This document shows, piece after piece, positions 35,659 to 43,928 of a DNA stretch of 64,000 nt. The stretch is from CBDCRK01 sp965220955 (lineage in GTDB: Bacteria; Desulfobacterota; Binatia; Bin18; CBDCRK01): assembly GCA_965220955.1 (NCBI GenBank), contig CBDCRK010000034.1, forward strand, positions 39,065 to 103,064. Direction: 5' to 3'. The position numbers and the translations under genes were made by a program. Positions within the stretch are counted from its first letter, which is position 1. Every line of letters starts with the position of its first letter. The notes under the pieces were generated by a model. It saw only the letters and a program-made list of their open reading frames with translations, made no database searches and was not told the origin of the DNA.

Positions 35659-36300
35659 ATGAAACAAAGAAAAGACGTAGCTACTCTCGTTCGCCAAGAA
35701 AGGGTCATTGGCATCATTCGTACCTCTACGGCCGAAGAGGCGGAAAAGACGGCACATGCCTGCATCGAAGGCGGCCTGCGTTTGGTTGAGATTACTCTTA
35801 GCGTTCCCGGTGCCCTGGGCGTTATCCAAAACCTCTCGGCCCTGCCCAATGTCTGCATTGGCGCCGGGTCAGTACTGGACAGGGAAATGGCTCGCGAGGC
35901 AATTGCTTACGGAGCTCGCTACATTATCTCCCCACACACCGATGCAGACATTATCCAGGTGTGTGAGGAAGAAGATATCTTTGTAGCCGCCGGAGCACTT
36001 ACTCCAACCGAGGTGCTCCGAGCTTGGAATCTAGGTGTGGACGTGGTCAAGATATTTCCAGCTAAAGCCGTAGGCGGACCTGAGTATATCCGTACGCTTA
36101 AGGGCCCCCTACCCTTCATCGAGCTCCTACCCACAAGCGGAGTGAATCTAGAAAATTGTGAGGCTTACCTTGAGGCTGGAGTAATGGCGGTAGGGATTAC
36201 CGAGGCCATTGTTGATAAAGAGGTGATCCGTGCTGGAGAGTGGCAGAAAATTAGCGAAAAGGCCCGGCAGTTCGTGGCTAAACTATCTCAAAGATCCTAA
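35659..36300 (+). CDS. KDPG/KHG aldolase family protein
   Basis: 213 residues, class I aldolase barrel. The Schiff-base lysine lies in GVDVVKIFPAKAVGG near residue 132, and the acid-base glutamate in RLVEITLSVPGA near residue 44. It matches the 2-keto-3-deoxy-6-phosphogluconate / 4-hydroxy-2-oxoglutarate aldolase family, which splits such compounds to pyruvate plus an aldehyde. No dehydratase (edd) or sugar kinase lies nearby, so Entner-Doudoroff use cannot be assumed. The gene stands alone and diverges from the DUF177 gene; the 274-base gap holds no further gene. Confidence 0.85.
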   Translation: MKQRKDVATLVRQERVIGIIRTSTAEEAEKTAHACIEGGLRLVEITLSVPGALGVIQNLSALPNVCIGAGSVLDREMAREAIAYGARYIISPHTDADIIQVCEEEDIFVAAGALTPTEVLRAWNLGVDVVKIFPAKAVGGPEYIRTLKGPLPFIELLPTSGVNLENCEAYLEAGVMAVGITEAIVDKEVIRAGEWQKISEKARQFVAKLSQRS

Positions 36301-36374
36301 CAAACGTACCGGGCCCTCTGTAAAAAAAGACGCCTCTGAGGTGTTGTGGTGACCTTCAGCCGCACAGTAAGGCT

Positions 36375-37475
36375 TCAGTTAATATTATAGACCTGCATCA
36401 CGTTGGTACCAACGATTTTCCGTTTGACCTCCTCAGGAACCCCGGCAAAGTTCCTGGCAATCACATCCCGCGAGTTTGGCCAGGTAGAAGCGCGATGGGG
36501 GAAGTCTGAGGCCCACATAAGACTGTTGGCTCCAGCCAGTTCATGGGTAAGCACTCCCGCCCGGTCATCCTGAAAGGTAGCATATACCTGGCGCTTAAAG
36601 TATTCGCTCGGCGGCATCTTAATGGGAGTAGGATCAACAAAGCGCAGGGCCTTATAGCAATAATCCAAACGGTCTAAATAATGGGCAATCCAGCCAATGT
36701 CGTTTTCTGCCGAAATCAGCTTCAGCCCAGGGAACCGCTCCCCCACCCCTCCATAGATGAGGTCAGTCAAGGTCACCTGGATCTCATGAATGAGAGTCAT
36801 ATACGAGGCTACTCGTCCATGGTTAAGCTGAACGCTTTTCTTGCCCGTAAGAATGTGCAGGCTAACTGGCAAGCCCAAATCCTGGGCTGCAGCCCAGAAG
36901 GAATCAAAATAGGAGTCACTATAGGGCTTTTCCCCTGGCGGAGCAGCATTGATCATGACACCTCTCAGTCCCTTTTTAGCAATGCGCTCAAGCTCGTGCA
37001 CCGCTTCACCTAAGTCTTGCATGGCAATTAGACCTAAACCTATGAGCCGCTTGGGGTTATAACTGCTAAACTCAGCTACCCAGTCGTTATAGGCACGAAA
37101 GCAGGCCCATTGCAGCATGGGGTCTTGCAGATGGAAAAGGAACATTCCCAGGGTGGTATAGAGGACCTCTCCCTTAACGCCGTCAATTTCCTGATCCTTG
37201 ACTCTCTCTGCCGGATCCCAGCCACTGGGCCTGGCTTCCTCGTAGCCTGCTGTCTGATTCTTGCCCAGATCTTTAGGATCTTTGCCCGCAGCAAAAGCAC
37301 CTCCCACAGGAAAAGGCGTTAACCCTTCCGCCACAAAGTAGCTTCCTTGTCTGTTCTCATAACCGTTGATCACCCGTGGCGCTCGATCTTGTAATCCTCT
37401 ATCCAAGCGCTCCACCCACAGGTTGGCTGGCTCCATTGTGTGTGAATCGGCCGAAAAGATAGTAGAGTTTTCCAT
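36375..37475 (-). CDS. Amidohydrolase 2 (ACMSD-type) family protein
   Basis: 366 residues, metal-dependent TIM-barrel hydrolase of the amidohydrolase-2 (ACMSD/gamma-resorcylate decarboxylase) group. Metal ligands are visible as ADSHTMEP near the N-terminus, SLHIL in the middle and SDFPHRASTWPNS near the C-terminus. Members decarboxylate or hydrolyse carboxylated aromatics and similar compounds. AGGAGGGGACTC precedes the ATG. It stands alone, convergent with the aldolase, so no substrate can be inferred. Confidence 0.85.
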   Translation of the reverse strand: MENSTIFSADSHTMEPANLWVERLDRGLQDRAPRVINGYENRQGSYFVAEGLTPFPVGGAFAAGKDPKDLGKNQTAGYEEARPSGWDPAERVKDQEIDGVKGEVLYTTLGMFLFHLQDPMLQWACFRAYNDWVAEFSSYNPKRLIGLGLIAMQDLGEAVHELERIAKKGLRGVMINAAPPGEKPYSDSYFDSFWAAAQDLGLPVSLHILTGKKSVQLNHGRVASYMTLIHEIQVTLTDLIYGGVGERFPGLKLISAENDIGWIAHYLDRLDYCYKALRFVDPTPIKMPPSEYFKRQVYATFQDDRAGVLTHELAGANSLMWASDFPHRASTWPNSRDVIARNFAGVPEEVKRKIVGTNVMQVYNIN

Positions 37476-37610
37476 GAGTCCCCTCCTTACTTACGGTATC
37501 ACGCTTACGGTTTAGAATTCAGAGGTTGCAGTCAACTGCCCACTGCCAAACATAAACTGACCACCAACCTTTATCCGGACTGTTCTTGATTCCAAAATGC
37601 CTGCGCCTCC

Positions 37611-37706
37611 TTACAGAGAAATCTTGCCCTCCATCCATCCCCATATACGAATACTATCCTCACCCTGAATATCCCCTCTAAGGGTCATCCCCGGGCTGAC
37701 AACCAT
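37611..37706 (-). pseudogene. N-terminal fragment of a bactofilin
   Basis: 31 codons from an ATG at 37706 with GAGGAG upstream: VVSPGMTLRGDIQGEDSIRI followed by WGWMEGKISL. This is the opening of the bactofilin (polymer-forming cytoskeletal) domain, but the frame stops after one and a half beta-helix turns, and the rest of the gene is gone. It lies directly downstream of the ParA-like gene. The remainder of the 37476-37808 gap holds nothing recognisable. Confidence 0.65.
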
Positions 37707-37759
37707 CTGTCTCTCCTCTATCAGGCTCACCGTTTTGAAAAAAGGATTTCCCGCGCTTT

Positions 37760-37765
37760 ATTATA
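37760..37765 (-). promoter_or_regulatory. Possible -10 element (TATAAT) upstream of the bactofilin fragment
   Basis: A perfect TATAAT on the minus strand, 54 bases upstream of the fragment's ATG. No good -35 at the right spacing was seen. Confidence 0.3.
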
Positions 37766-37808
37766 GAGCCCCCTTTCCCCTATATGGGTTCAAGAAGCAA
37801 CAACCTTA

Positions 37809-38777
37809 TCACACACCGCCCTGGTGGGTATGCGTAGAGGTTACTTTCCTGACTGGACGCCGTTCGGGCAGGTCCACCCCTCCCGCAAGTTTATGCCACC
37901 AGACCATTAGGGGAGAACTGACCTTGGAACGGGTCCTTGTCATACCAAAGATGTGCGCAACCTCTTTCCACACCCGTGAGCGGACGTGATGGAAAAAGTC
38001 GGTGTTTTCGAACTCCCTCTCAAGCACGGCAAAAGTGTCATAGGCAAAAAGCCTCTGCATCCGGCGGTCCTCAAGGATAGGAGGAAGAAAGGATAAGGCC
38101 TTGAGCTTCCTTGATGCTTCCAAGAACCCAACGCTGACCTTATTAGGTAGAAAATAGTTCTTCGACTTTCTCTTCAAGCGCTTGTTTAAATCCGTAATCT
38201 CCAACAAAATGTTGAGTGACGTACGCCAACTGATCTCGTCTTCTTCTAACACGATCAAGTTCATGTCACTCTGGGTAGCCGCAGCCAGGCTCAGGCTACC
38301 CAGACCAGCCTGCGTGTCAAAAATGAGGTAATCGACGTTTAGTGACTCCCGGGCAAAAGCCTGTAATCTCCCCAGCTTCTCTATAGCGTGATCAAATTCT
38401 ACCCGTGCAAACTGTGTCCAATCCGGCCGTTCGCTCTCAGTAGAAGAAGGACAGATAAAGATTTTCTCCAGCCACTGGTAAAGGGAAACCGGCGTCTCCT
38501 CTTTCCCGTTTACCGTGAGGGCCTGACGCAATTCCTGGAGCAATTCTTCCTCTGCGGTGGAATCGCCCAATAGGTAAGCTGTGAGCGAGATAGGAACCTG
38601 ATCAAGCTCATATTTGTTTTGGAAGGCTAGCAATGTCAAGCCTCTAGTAGAAATGTCCAAATCAACAAGTAAGATGTTACAGTTCTCTTCCCGTCTTATG
38701 ATCCGAGCCAAAGAGGTAGAAAGAAGGGTTTTGCCTACCCCGCCTCTCCCACTGCAAAGAGTAATGGTTCTTAGCAT
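37809..38777 (-). CDS. ParA/MinD-like ATPase, orphan
   Basis: 322 residues with a deviant Walker A (GRGGVGKTLLSTSLA) and LLVDLDISTRG, so a P-loop ATPase of the ParA/MinD type. The second aspartate segment is LIFDTQAGLGSLSL. No ParB, MinE or partner sits next to it, but a bactofilin fragment follows immediately, and ParA-like ATPases are known partners of bactofilins in chromosome positioning. A polysaccharide-linked tyrosine kinase is a less likely alternative because no tyrosine-rich tail is present. Confidence 0.75.
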   Translation of the reverse strand: MLRTITLCSGRGGVGKTLLSTSLARIIRREENCNILLVDLDISTRGLTLLAFQNKYELDQVPISLTAYLLGDSTAEEELLQELRQALTVNGKEETPVSLYQWLEKIFICPSSTESERPDWTQFARVEFDHAIEKLGRLQAFARESLNVDYLIFDTQAGLGSLSLAAATQSDMNLIVLEEDEISWRTSLNILLEITDLNKRLKRKSKNYFLPNKVSVGFLEASRKLKALSFLPPILEDRRMQRLFAYDTFAVLEREFENTDFFHHVRSRVWKEVAHIFGMTRTRSKVSSPLMVWWHKLAGGVDLPERRPVRKVTSTHTHQGGV

Positions 38778-38917
38778 TTTCTTCTCCTGTATCGATCGCC
38801 TTTCATATCCACTTCCATAGCTGGTACTCTCTCCATCGCAGGGGATAGGCAGGGACTCTACCCGATCCTACCAAGAAGGCTCCTTCCCTCTCTTGTACTC
38901 CCATCAACAGGGGTTGA

Positions 38918-39586
38918 TCAAGAGGAAACATCCACATGTTGCAAGAAACACCGTGTCCGTGGAGAGTAACAGGTAGGGTTGCCAAGATCAGCAATCAGAC
39001 GCTGCAGGTCGTCCCTGGTGTCCACATCATACCAAGGAGGCACAAAAGCAACACGCAGGCCCAGGGATTCTGCCCGCTTACAGGTCTGGGAAAGCACCGT
39101 AGGGGTGCTCCAGGTAATCCCTTCAAACAGCGGCGGGTAAAGGGTACGGGCACCGATAAGATAATACCCGCCGTCTTCAGACGGACCCAGGACAACATCG
39201 GTGTTTTCCTTGTAGAGCAGGCGAAAAGCCTCCCGCAGATGGGACACCGGCAACGTAGGCAGGTCGCTGCCCGTGATAGCCACCCGCTTAAATCCCTCTG
39301 CCAAGAGGTCCCCCAGGGTGTTTGCCATCCGCTCCCCTAAGGAGTCCCCCCGCTGAGGAACCAGCTCAACCTGCCGAGAGAGAAAAGGGTGGAAAATGGC
39401 CTCGGCGCCTGCCGGGGTAAAGGCAAGGAAAATACTAATGTCTGGTAAAACACTCACGTTCTCAAGGATATCCAAGAGAAAGCAGCAGTATAGCTCTGCA
39501 GCCTGCTTAGGGGTCAGAGGGGGACAAAGACGGGTTTTCACCTGACCAACCATCGGCGCTTTGGCAAAGATAGCCAGGGCATCCAT
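38918..39586 (-). CDS. DUF2064 / TIGR04282-type glycosyltransferase-like protein
   Basis: 222 residues. IFAKAPMVGQVKTRLCPPL at the N-terminus, GDSLGERM, ITGSDLPTLP and GPSEDGGYYLIG are the signature segments of the DUF2064 family, which has a GT-A (nucleotide-diphospho-sugar transferase) fold. The function is not settled. It is followed by a 140-base gap before the ParA-like gene, so co-transcription is uncertain. Confidence 0.85.
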   Translation of the reverse strand: MDALAIFAKAPMVGQVKTRLCPPLTPKQAAELYCCFLLDILENVSVLPDISIFLAFTPAGAEAIFHPFLSRQVELVPQRGDSLGERMANTLGDLLAEGFKRVAITGSDLPTLPVSHLREAFRLLYKENTDVVLGPSEDGGYYLIGARTLYPPLFEGITWSTPTVLSQTCKRAESLGLRVAFVPPWYDVDTRDDLQRLIADLGNPTCYSPRTRCFLQHVDVSS

Positions 39587-39751
39587 AGGCTAGAGGTTAT
39601 TCTCCCTCCAAGCCCCAGCAAAAGCAAGAGCACAGGACTCGTGGCAAAACCTCTAAGACAGGCCGCAAGTAACTTCTCACCCTGAATAAGGTGGACAGGG
39701 GTTTTGTCATAGGCTCTGGCCGATTTCTTAAAGATGTTCTAAACCTGATTT

Positions 39752-40816
39752 ATGTCCGCTACGGAGCTCAATAAGATCCGCCAAAAGCTGCTCCGCTGGT
39801 ACGACCAGCATCGGCGGGACCTACCCTGGCGTCGAACGCAGGACCCTTATGCCATCTGGGTTGCCGAGACTATGCTCCAGCAAACCCAGGTTAAGACCGT
39901 CCTGCCCTATTACCGGCGTTTCCTCAGGGCTGTGCCCACGCTGCAGGCTCTTAACCGTGCCGCGAAAGAAAATATCTTAGCCTTATGGTCCGGCCTGGGC
40001 TACTACCGCCGCGCCATCAACCTAAAAAGGGCGGCGCAAAAAATCATCGATGAGCACGGGGGAAAGATACCGCAGGAGTTTAACGCGCTCCGCGCTCTGC
40101 CGGGGATTGGCCCCTACACTGCGGGAGCCCTTATGAGCATTGCCTTCAACCAGCCCTACCCGGCACTGGATGGAAATGCCCGACGGGTCCTTACCCGCCT
40201 CTTCAATGTCAAGGAAGAAAAGAGCTTGGGCAAGATCAGCACACAGCTAGTTTCACTTTCCCGCCCCGGTCACTTCAATCAGGCTCTAATGGAGCTGGGA
40301 TCAAGAATCTGTCTTCCCCAAGATCCAGTCTGTTCCCGCTGTCCTTTGGCCCAGTTCTGCATGGCCAGGAGATCTGGAGATTTCTCCCGCCAAAAGTCGG
40401 GGAAAGCTCTATCGCCAGCAAAACGCAGAGCTAAAAAAGTCGAATGGCCCCTGGTGGTCATTCGACATAAAAGAGAAATTCTGCTTCGTCGCCGACCCCC
40501 AGGCGGTCTTCTGGCAGGGCTTTGGGAAGTTCCGGGCGGGGAGAGAAAAAAAAGGGAACCCCTCAAGACCGCCCTTACCCGCCATCTTAACGGACTAGGA
40601 GAGAAAGTAAGCGCTCCGTCATTGATCGGCGAGATCCGTCACAGCATCACCCACCGCAACATTCGAGCCCCGGTTTTTGTCTGGACCCATGATACGAATG
40701 CTACCAAACCTCCTCTGACTGCTCCAGGCTGGCGTTGGGTTTCGCTGGCCTCACTGCCTCGCTACCCTCTCTCGTCTTTGAGCCTTAAAGCAATAAAGCT
40801 AGCTACAGAGCAATGA
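39752..40816 (+). CDS. mutY: A/G-specific adenine glycosylase MutY
   Basis: 354 residues. Helix-hairpin-helix glycosylase: the catalytic glutamate lies in WVAETMLQQTQVKTV near residue 38, and the aspartate in ALDGNARRV after the LPGIGPYTAGAL hairpin. Four cysteines (C-x6-C-x2-C-x5-C around CLPQDPVCSRCPLAQFC) bind a 4Fe-4S cluster. The C-terminal NUDIX-like domain that reads 8-oxoG is present (RRRPPGGLLAGLWEVPGG). It removes adenine opposite 8-oxoguanine. It stands alone on this strand. Confidence 0.93.
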   Translation: MSATELNKIRQKLLRWYDQHRRDLPWRRTQDPYAIWVAETMLQQTQVKTVLPYYRRFLRAVPTLQALNRAAKENILALWSGLGYYRRAINLKRAAQKIIDEHGGKIPQEFNALRALPGIGPYTAGALMSIAFNQPYPALDGNARRVLTRLFNVKEEKSLGKISTQLVSLSRPGHFNQALMELGSRICLPQDPVCSRCPLAQFCMARRSGDFSRQKSGKALSPAKRRAKKVEWPLVVIRHKREILLRRRPPGGLLAGLWEVPGGERKKREPLKTALTRHLNGLGEKVSAPSLIGEIRHSITHRNIRAPVFVWTHDTNATKPPLTAPGWRWVSLASLPRYPLSSLSLKAIKLATEQ

Positions 40817-40860
40817 AGAAGATATGCGATCCGAGGATCGGCAGCTGATGAGAGCCACCA

Positions 40861-40896
40861 ATGCCTGGCATGACCAGGCCTGGTATGACCAGGCTT
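40861..40896. repeat. Tandem CCTGGNATGACCAGG units
   Basis: Two consecutive near-identical 15-base units, each a small palindrome, in the gap between the convergent mutY and aminopeptidase genes. They could act as a bidirectional stem-loop. Confidence 0.5.
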
Positions 40897-40914
40897 ACGA
40901 GGAAGCCCGGTCGT

Positions 40915-42036
40915 TCACAAACCACCGGCGAGAGCACTAGCTTGCAGACAGGCACTCCCCCTCGTCCCAGGGGCTACCTTGACCACTTGCTTGCCGTTCT
41001 CCACTGCCAGCCGCACCGCGGCAAAGGGGTCCTCTCCGTTCTTGGCAACCGTCATAATGCGCTTAAGTGTGAGGTGTAGATCTTCCTCATCCTGGCAATA
41101 CATCTGCTCAAACAGCCCTAGCTCGCTCAGATAGAGAAGGTAGTGCAAAATGACAGCATTATTGAGTTTTTTTTGAGTAAATTCTGTATCCCGTTGTCCA
41201 CGCAGAGGTAGGCGACGAAACTCTTCCTGTAGACGAGAAAAGATTTCCTCTCTCTTTTGCAGGATTTCATTGGGCAATAGCGAAGCACGGTAGAGTTCCT
41301 GCAAACGGCCAGCTGCCTCAGCAAGAAACCGGGAAACCGTTAGCTCATCCTCCCACGCAGCCACGGCCTGACAATGCCTCTTCCCTGCTAACCCCTCCCG
41401 ACCGACAAAAAAAGCAATCGCTGCCCGGCTACCGGCAAAGTTAGCCAGGGATTCGTTAAAGGCCGTATGACCAGAGAGATAAAAAGTATTATGGAAAAGT
41501 TCGTGGAAAATCACACTGGAGAGAGTCCCCATATCGTAACGCAAAAGGTGGGGAAGGAGAGGATCGGGAAACCACCCCAGGGTGCTAAAAGCTGCGGCGG
41601 TACGAATATACGTATCATATCCCTTTGCCTCTAATCTGGCCGCCTCGCTACGAGCCGAGGCTTCATTAAAAAAACCTTTATAAGCCACCCTGCCAACAAT
41701 GGGAAACCACCAGGTATAGGGCTCAAGCTGATCGCGGTAAGCAGCGGAGACAACATACAGGGTAGGTGACTTTGCCAGATCCGAAAAGGTGGTATAGCTG
41801 TTGCCAACCCTGAATTGCAACTCCTTCTGGGCATATTGGCGAACGGCCAGCACCAATTCGAGTTTTTCCCTGGTGAGTGGGTCAAGATCCGACCGGGCTA
41901 AAACTTTGCTGATTGGCCGGCGGTGCCACAGGATCTTTGCCTCTTCATAGCCTGCCCGGAGAACATAAATAGGAGAGCAACCCCCAAGGCCAAAGGCAAG
42001 ACACAGGGCGCAGAGCCTCAGCAAGCGTTCCGCCAT
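40915..42036 (-). CDS. Putative zinc aminopeptidase lipoprotein (COG4324 type)
   Basis: 373 residues. The N-terminus is a lipoprotein signal (LCLAFGLGGC) so it is predicted to be membrane-anchored outside the cytoplasm. FHELFHNTFYL near residue 177 is an HExxH-like zinc motif (HELFH), followed by FNESLANFAG, which supplies the third ligand. These segments match the COG4324 putative aminopeptidase family. The start codon sits within a GCTGA repeat and shares one base with the stop of the ABC exporter gene (TGATG), so the two are translationally coupled. Confidence 0.8.
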   Translation of the reverse strand: MAERLLRLCALCLAFGLGGCSPIYVLRAGYEEAKILWHRRPISKVLARSDLDPLTREKLELVLAVRQYAQKELQFRVGNSYTTFSDLAKSPTLYVVSAAYRDQLEPYTWWFPIVGRVAYKGFFNEASARSEAARLEAKGYDTYIRTAAAFSTLGWFPDPLLPHLLRYDMGTLSSVIFHELFHNTFYLSGHTAFNESLANFAGSRAAIAFFVGREGLAGKRHCQAVAAWEDELTVSRFLAEAAGRLQELYRASLLPNEILQKREEIFSRLQEEFRRLPLRGQRDTEFTQKKLNNAVILHYLLYLSELGLFEQMYCQDEEDLHLTLKRIMTVAKNGEDPFAAVRLAVENGKQVVKVAPGTRGSACLQASALAGGL

Positions 42037-42171
42037 CAGCTTTCAGCTTCTGGTCCACTAGGACCAAAGGACGATTCTCGCTCTACACTGCCAAGTCTCT
42101 GAGATCCTTTATCCTCCGCGACCGAGGGTAAGGTTAATAGTTGACGGTTGGCGGTTGACAGCTGATCACTG
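42028..42171. repeat. GCTGA-type repeats at the exporter/aminopeptidase junction
   Basis: The 42028-42054 unit (AGAAGCTGAAAGCTGATGG on the minus strand) contains both the TGA stop of the exporter gene and the ATG of the aminopeptidase. A second cluster at 42133-42171 encodes the exporter's tail segment SDQLSTANRQLLTL. Confidence 0.75.
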
Positions 42172-43928
42172 TACTGGAGCTGATAGAGCCGCCAGTAAAT
42201 TCCCCGTTGGGCCAGCAGTTCTTGGTGGGAGCCGACCTCCCGCAACTGGCCTTTGTGCATAACCAGGATGCGGTCAACATACTGGATAGTGGAAAAACGA
42301 TGGGCAATAACCAGCGTTGTACGGAAACGCATAAGAGTGATAAGCGCGTCCTGAATAAACAATTCGGTCTCAGGATCCACATTGGACGTTGCCTCATCAA
42401 GTACTAAAATAGCTGGATTGTAGGCCAGAGCCCGGGCAAAAGAGAGAAGCTGGCGCTGCCCAGCGGAGAGATTGCTGCCTCGCTCGCGGATCTTTTCCTG
42501 GTAGCCTGAGGGCAAGCGAGAAATGAACTCATGGGCGTTGACACGGCGGGCCGCCTTCTGGACCGCTGCTAGGGAAATGGCCTCCTCACCGAGTGAGATA
42601 TTAGTCGTCACATCACCAACAAAAAGGAACACCTCCTGCAAAACCACGCCAATCTGCTGCCGGAGCTTTGCCAACTCCCACTCCCGAACATCCACACCAT
42701 CAACCAGAATGCGGCCATGCTGGATATCATAAAAACGGTTGACTAGCTTGACAATTGTTGTTTTGCCCGCACCCGTAGCGCCAACCAAGGCAATTTTCTC
42801 TCCCGGGGTAATGGTAAACGAGACGTCACGCAGCACCCAATCCTCTCCCTTGTAGGCAAACCACACCTGGTCAAAGGTAATACGACCTCGTATGCGCTTG
42901 GGGGTCTGGGAAAACGACGGTGAGGTAATGGTTGCTGGCGTGTCAAGTAGTTGGAATACGCGCTCAAGGGCGGTCATGGCTGACTGCATGGTGGTATATT
43001 TAGTGCTGAACTCGCGGATAGGGACAAAGAACTTCTGTAGATACTCGATAAAGGCCACCAGTGTACCCAAGGCCACAGCCCCCTGAAGCATCTGCCCTCC
43101 GCCGTACCAGAGCATGAGGGCAATAGAAATAGAACTCACCGCCTCAACAATGGACAAAAGCGAAGACTCGTAGATATTGGAGAGATTGTTGGCATCACGA
43201 TGAGCAGCATTGCGTCGAGCAAACTCAGCCAGGATTTTGTTCTCTTGAGCAAAGAGCTGGACTACCAGCATGCCGGAGATGGTTTCCTGGAGGAAGGCAT
43301 TAATACGGGCGATGCGCTCGCGAATAATTCGGTACACCGTACGGGAGCGTAAGCGAAAGAAATTGATCACCAGAAGCAGAACCGGGAGAAGCGAAAGAGT
43401 CACCAGGGCTAGGCGCGGTTCAATGGTGAACATGATAACAATGATTCCTACCAGGGTAAGAAGATCCATAAAAATAGTCAGCGGGCCAGCACTAAAAGCT
43501 TCGTTAATAGCGTCAACATCGGTGGTTAGACGGGTGACTAGCCGGCCTACAGGATTGCGCTCAAAGAAGCTTGTGGGCAATGCCTGCAGATGAGTGAACA
43601 ACTCCAGGCGCAGGTCGGCCAGGCTTTTCTGCGCAACCATTATAGTCAGATAGTACTGCGCATAGAAAAAAAGGAACTCCCCAACCACAGCTCCAGCAAA
43701 GAGAAGCCCTGTCAGCATTAGGCCGGCATTATCACCACGGATAATGTAACCGTCTATCGCCAGCTTGAGGAGATAGGGCTGAGCCAACAAGAAACCGGAG
43801 GTTAGCGGCAGACAGACAAGCGCCAACACAAACTGTAGCCGATAGGGTTGCACATAGCGCCACAGCCGCTTAAGCAAATGCAGATCAAAAACTTTGCCAA
43901 GGGCTTCTTCTGCGTAGGCGTCTTTCAC
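42036..43928 (-). CDS. ABC exporter half, MdlB-like, with canonical ATPase site
   Basis: 630 residues: six membrane helices (about 35-330) then an ATPase domain with Walker A GATGAGKTTIV, signature LSAGQRQLLSFARAL and a canonical Walker B LVLDEATSNVD. With the overlapping partner gene it forms a heterodimeric type IV exporter of the MdlAB/TM287-288 kind, which usually moves lipids, drugs or peptides. The last 45 residues (from YSDQLSTANRQ) are unlike other members and are partly encoded by GCTGA-type repeats. ATGA overlap with the partner gene. Confidence 0.9.
   Translation of the reverse strand: MKDAYAEEALGKVFDLHLLKRLWRYVQPYRLQFVLALVCLPLTSGFLLAQPYLLKLAIDGYIIRGDNAGLMLTGLLFAGAVVGEFLFFYAQYYLTIMVAQKSLADLRLELFTHLQALPTSFFERNPVGRLVTRLTTDVDAINEAFSAGPLTIFMDLLTLVGIIVIMFTIEPRLALVTLSLLPVLLLVINFFRLRSRTVYRIIRERIARINAFLQETISGMLVVQLFAQENKILAEFARRNAAHRDANNLSNIYESSLLSIVEAVSSISIALMLWYGGGQMLQGAVALGTLVAFIEYLQKFFVPIREFSTKYTTMQSAMTALERVFQLLDTPATITSPSFSQTPKRIRGRITFDQVWFAYKGEDWVLRDVSFTITPGEKIALVGATGAGKTTIVKLVNRFYDIQHGRILVDGVDVREWELAKLRQQIGVVLQEVFLFVGDVTTNISLGEEAISLAAVQKAARRVNAHEFISRLPSGYQEKIRERGSNLSAGQRQLLSFARALAYNPAILVLDEATSNVDPETELFIQDALITLMRFRTTLVIAHRFSTIQYVDRILVMHKGQLREVGSHQELLAQRGIYWRLYQLQYSDQLSTANRQLLTLPSVAEDKGSQRLGSVERESSFGPSGPEAES

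Noticed and set aside
42134..42400. 88-codon minus-strand ORF inside the ABC exporter gene
   Set aside because: Alternative frame of a clear ABC ATPase domain.
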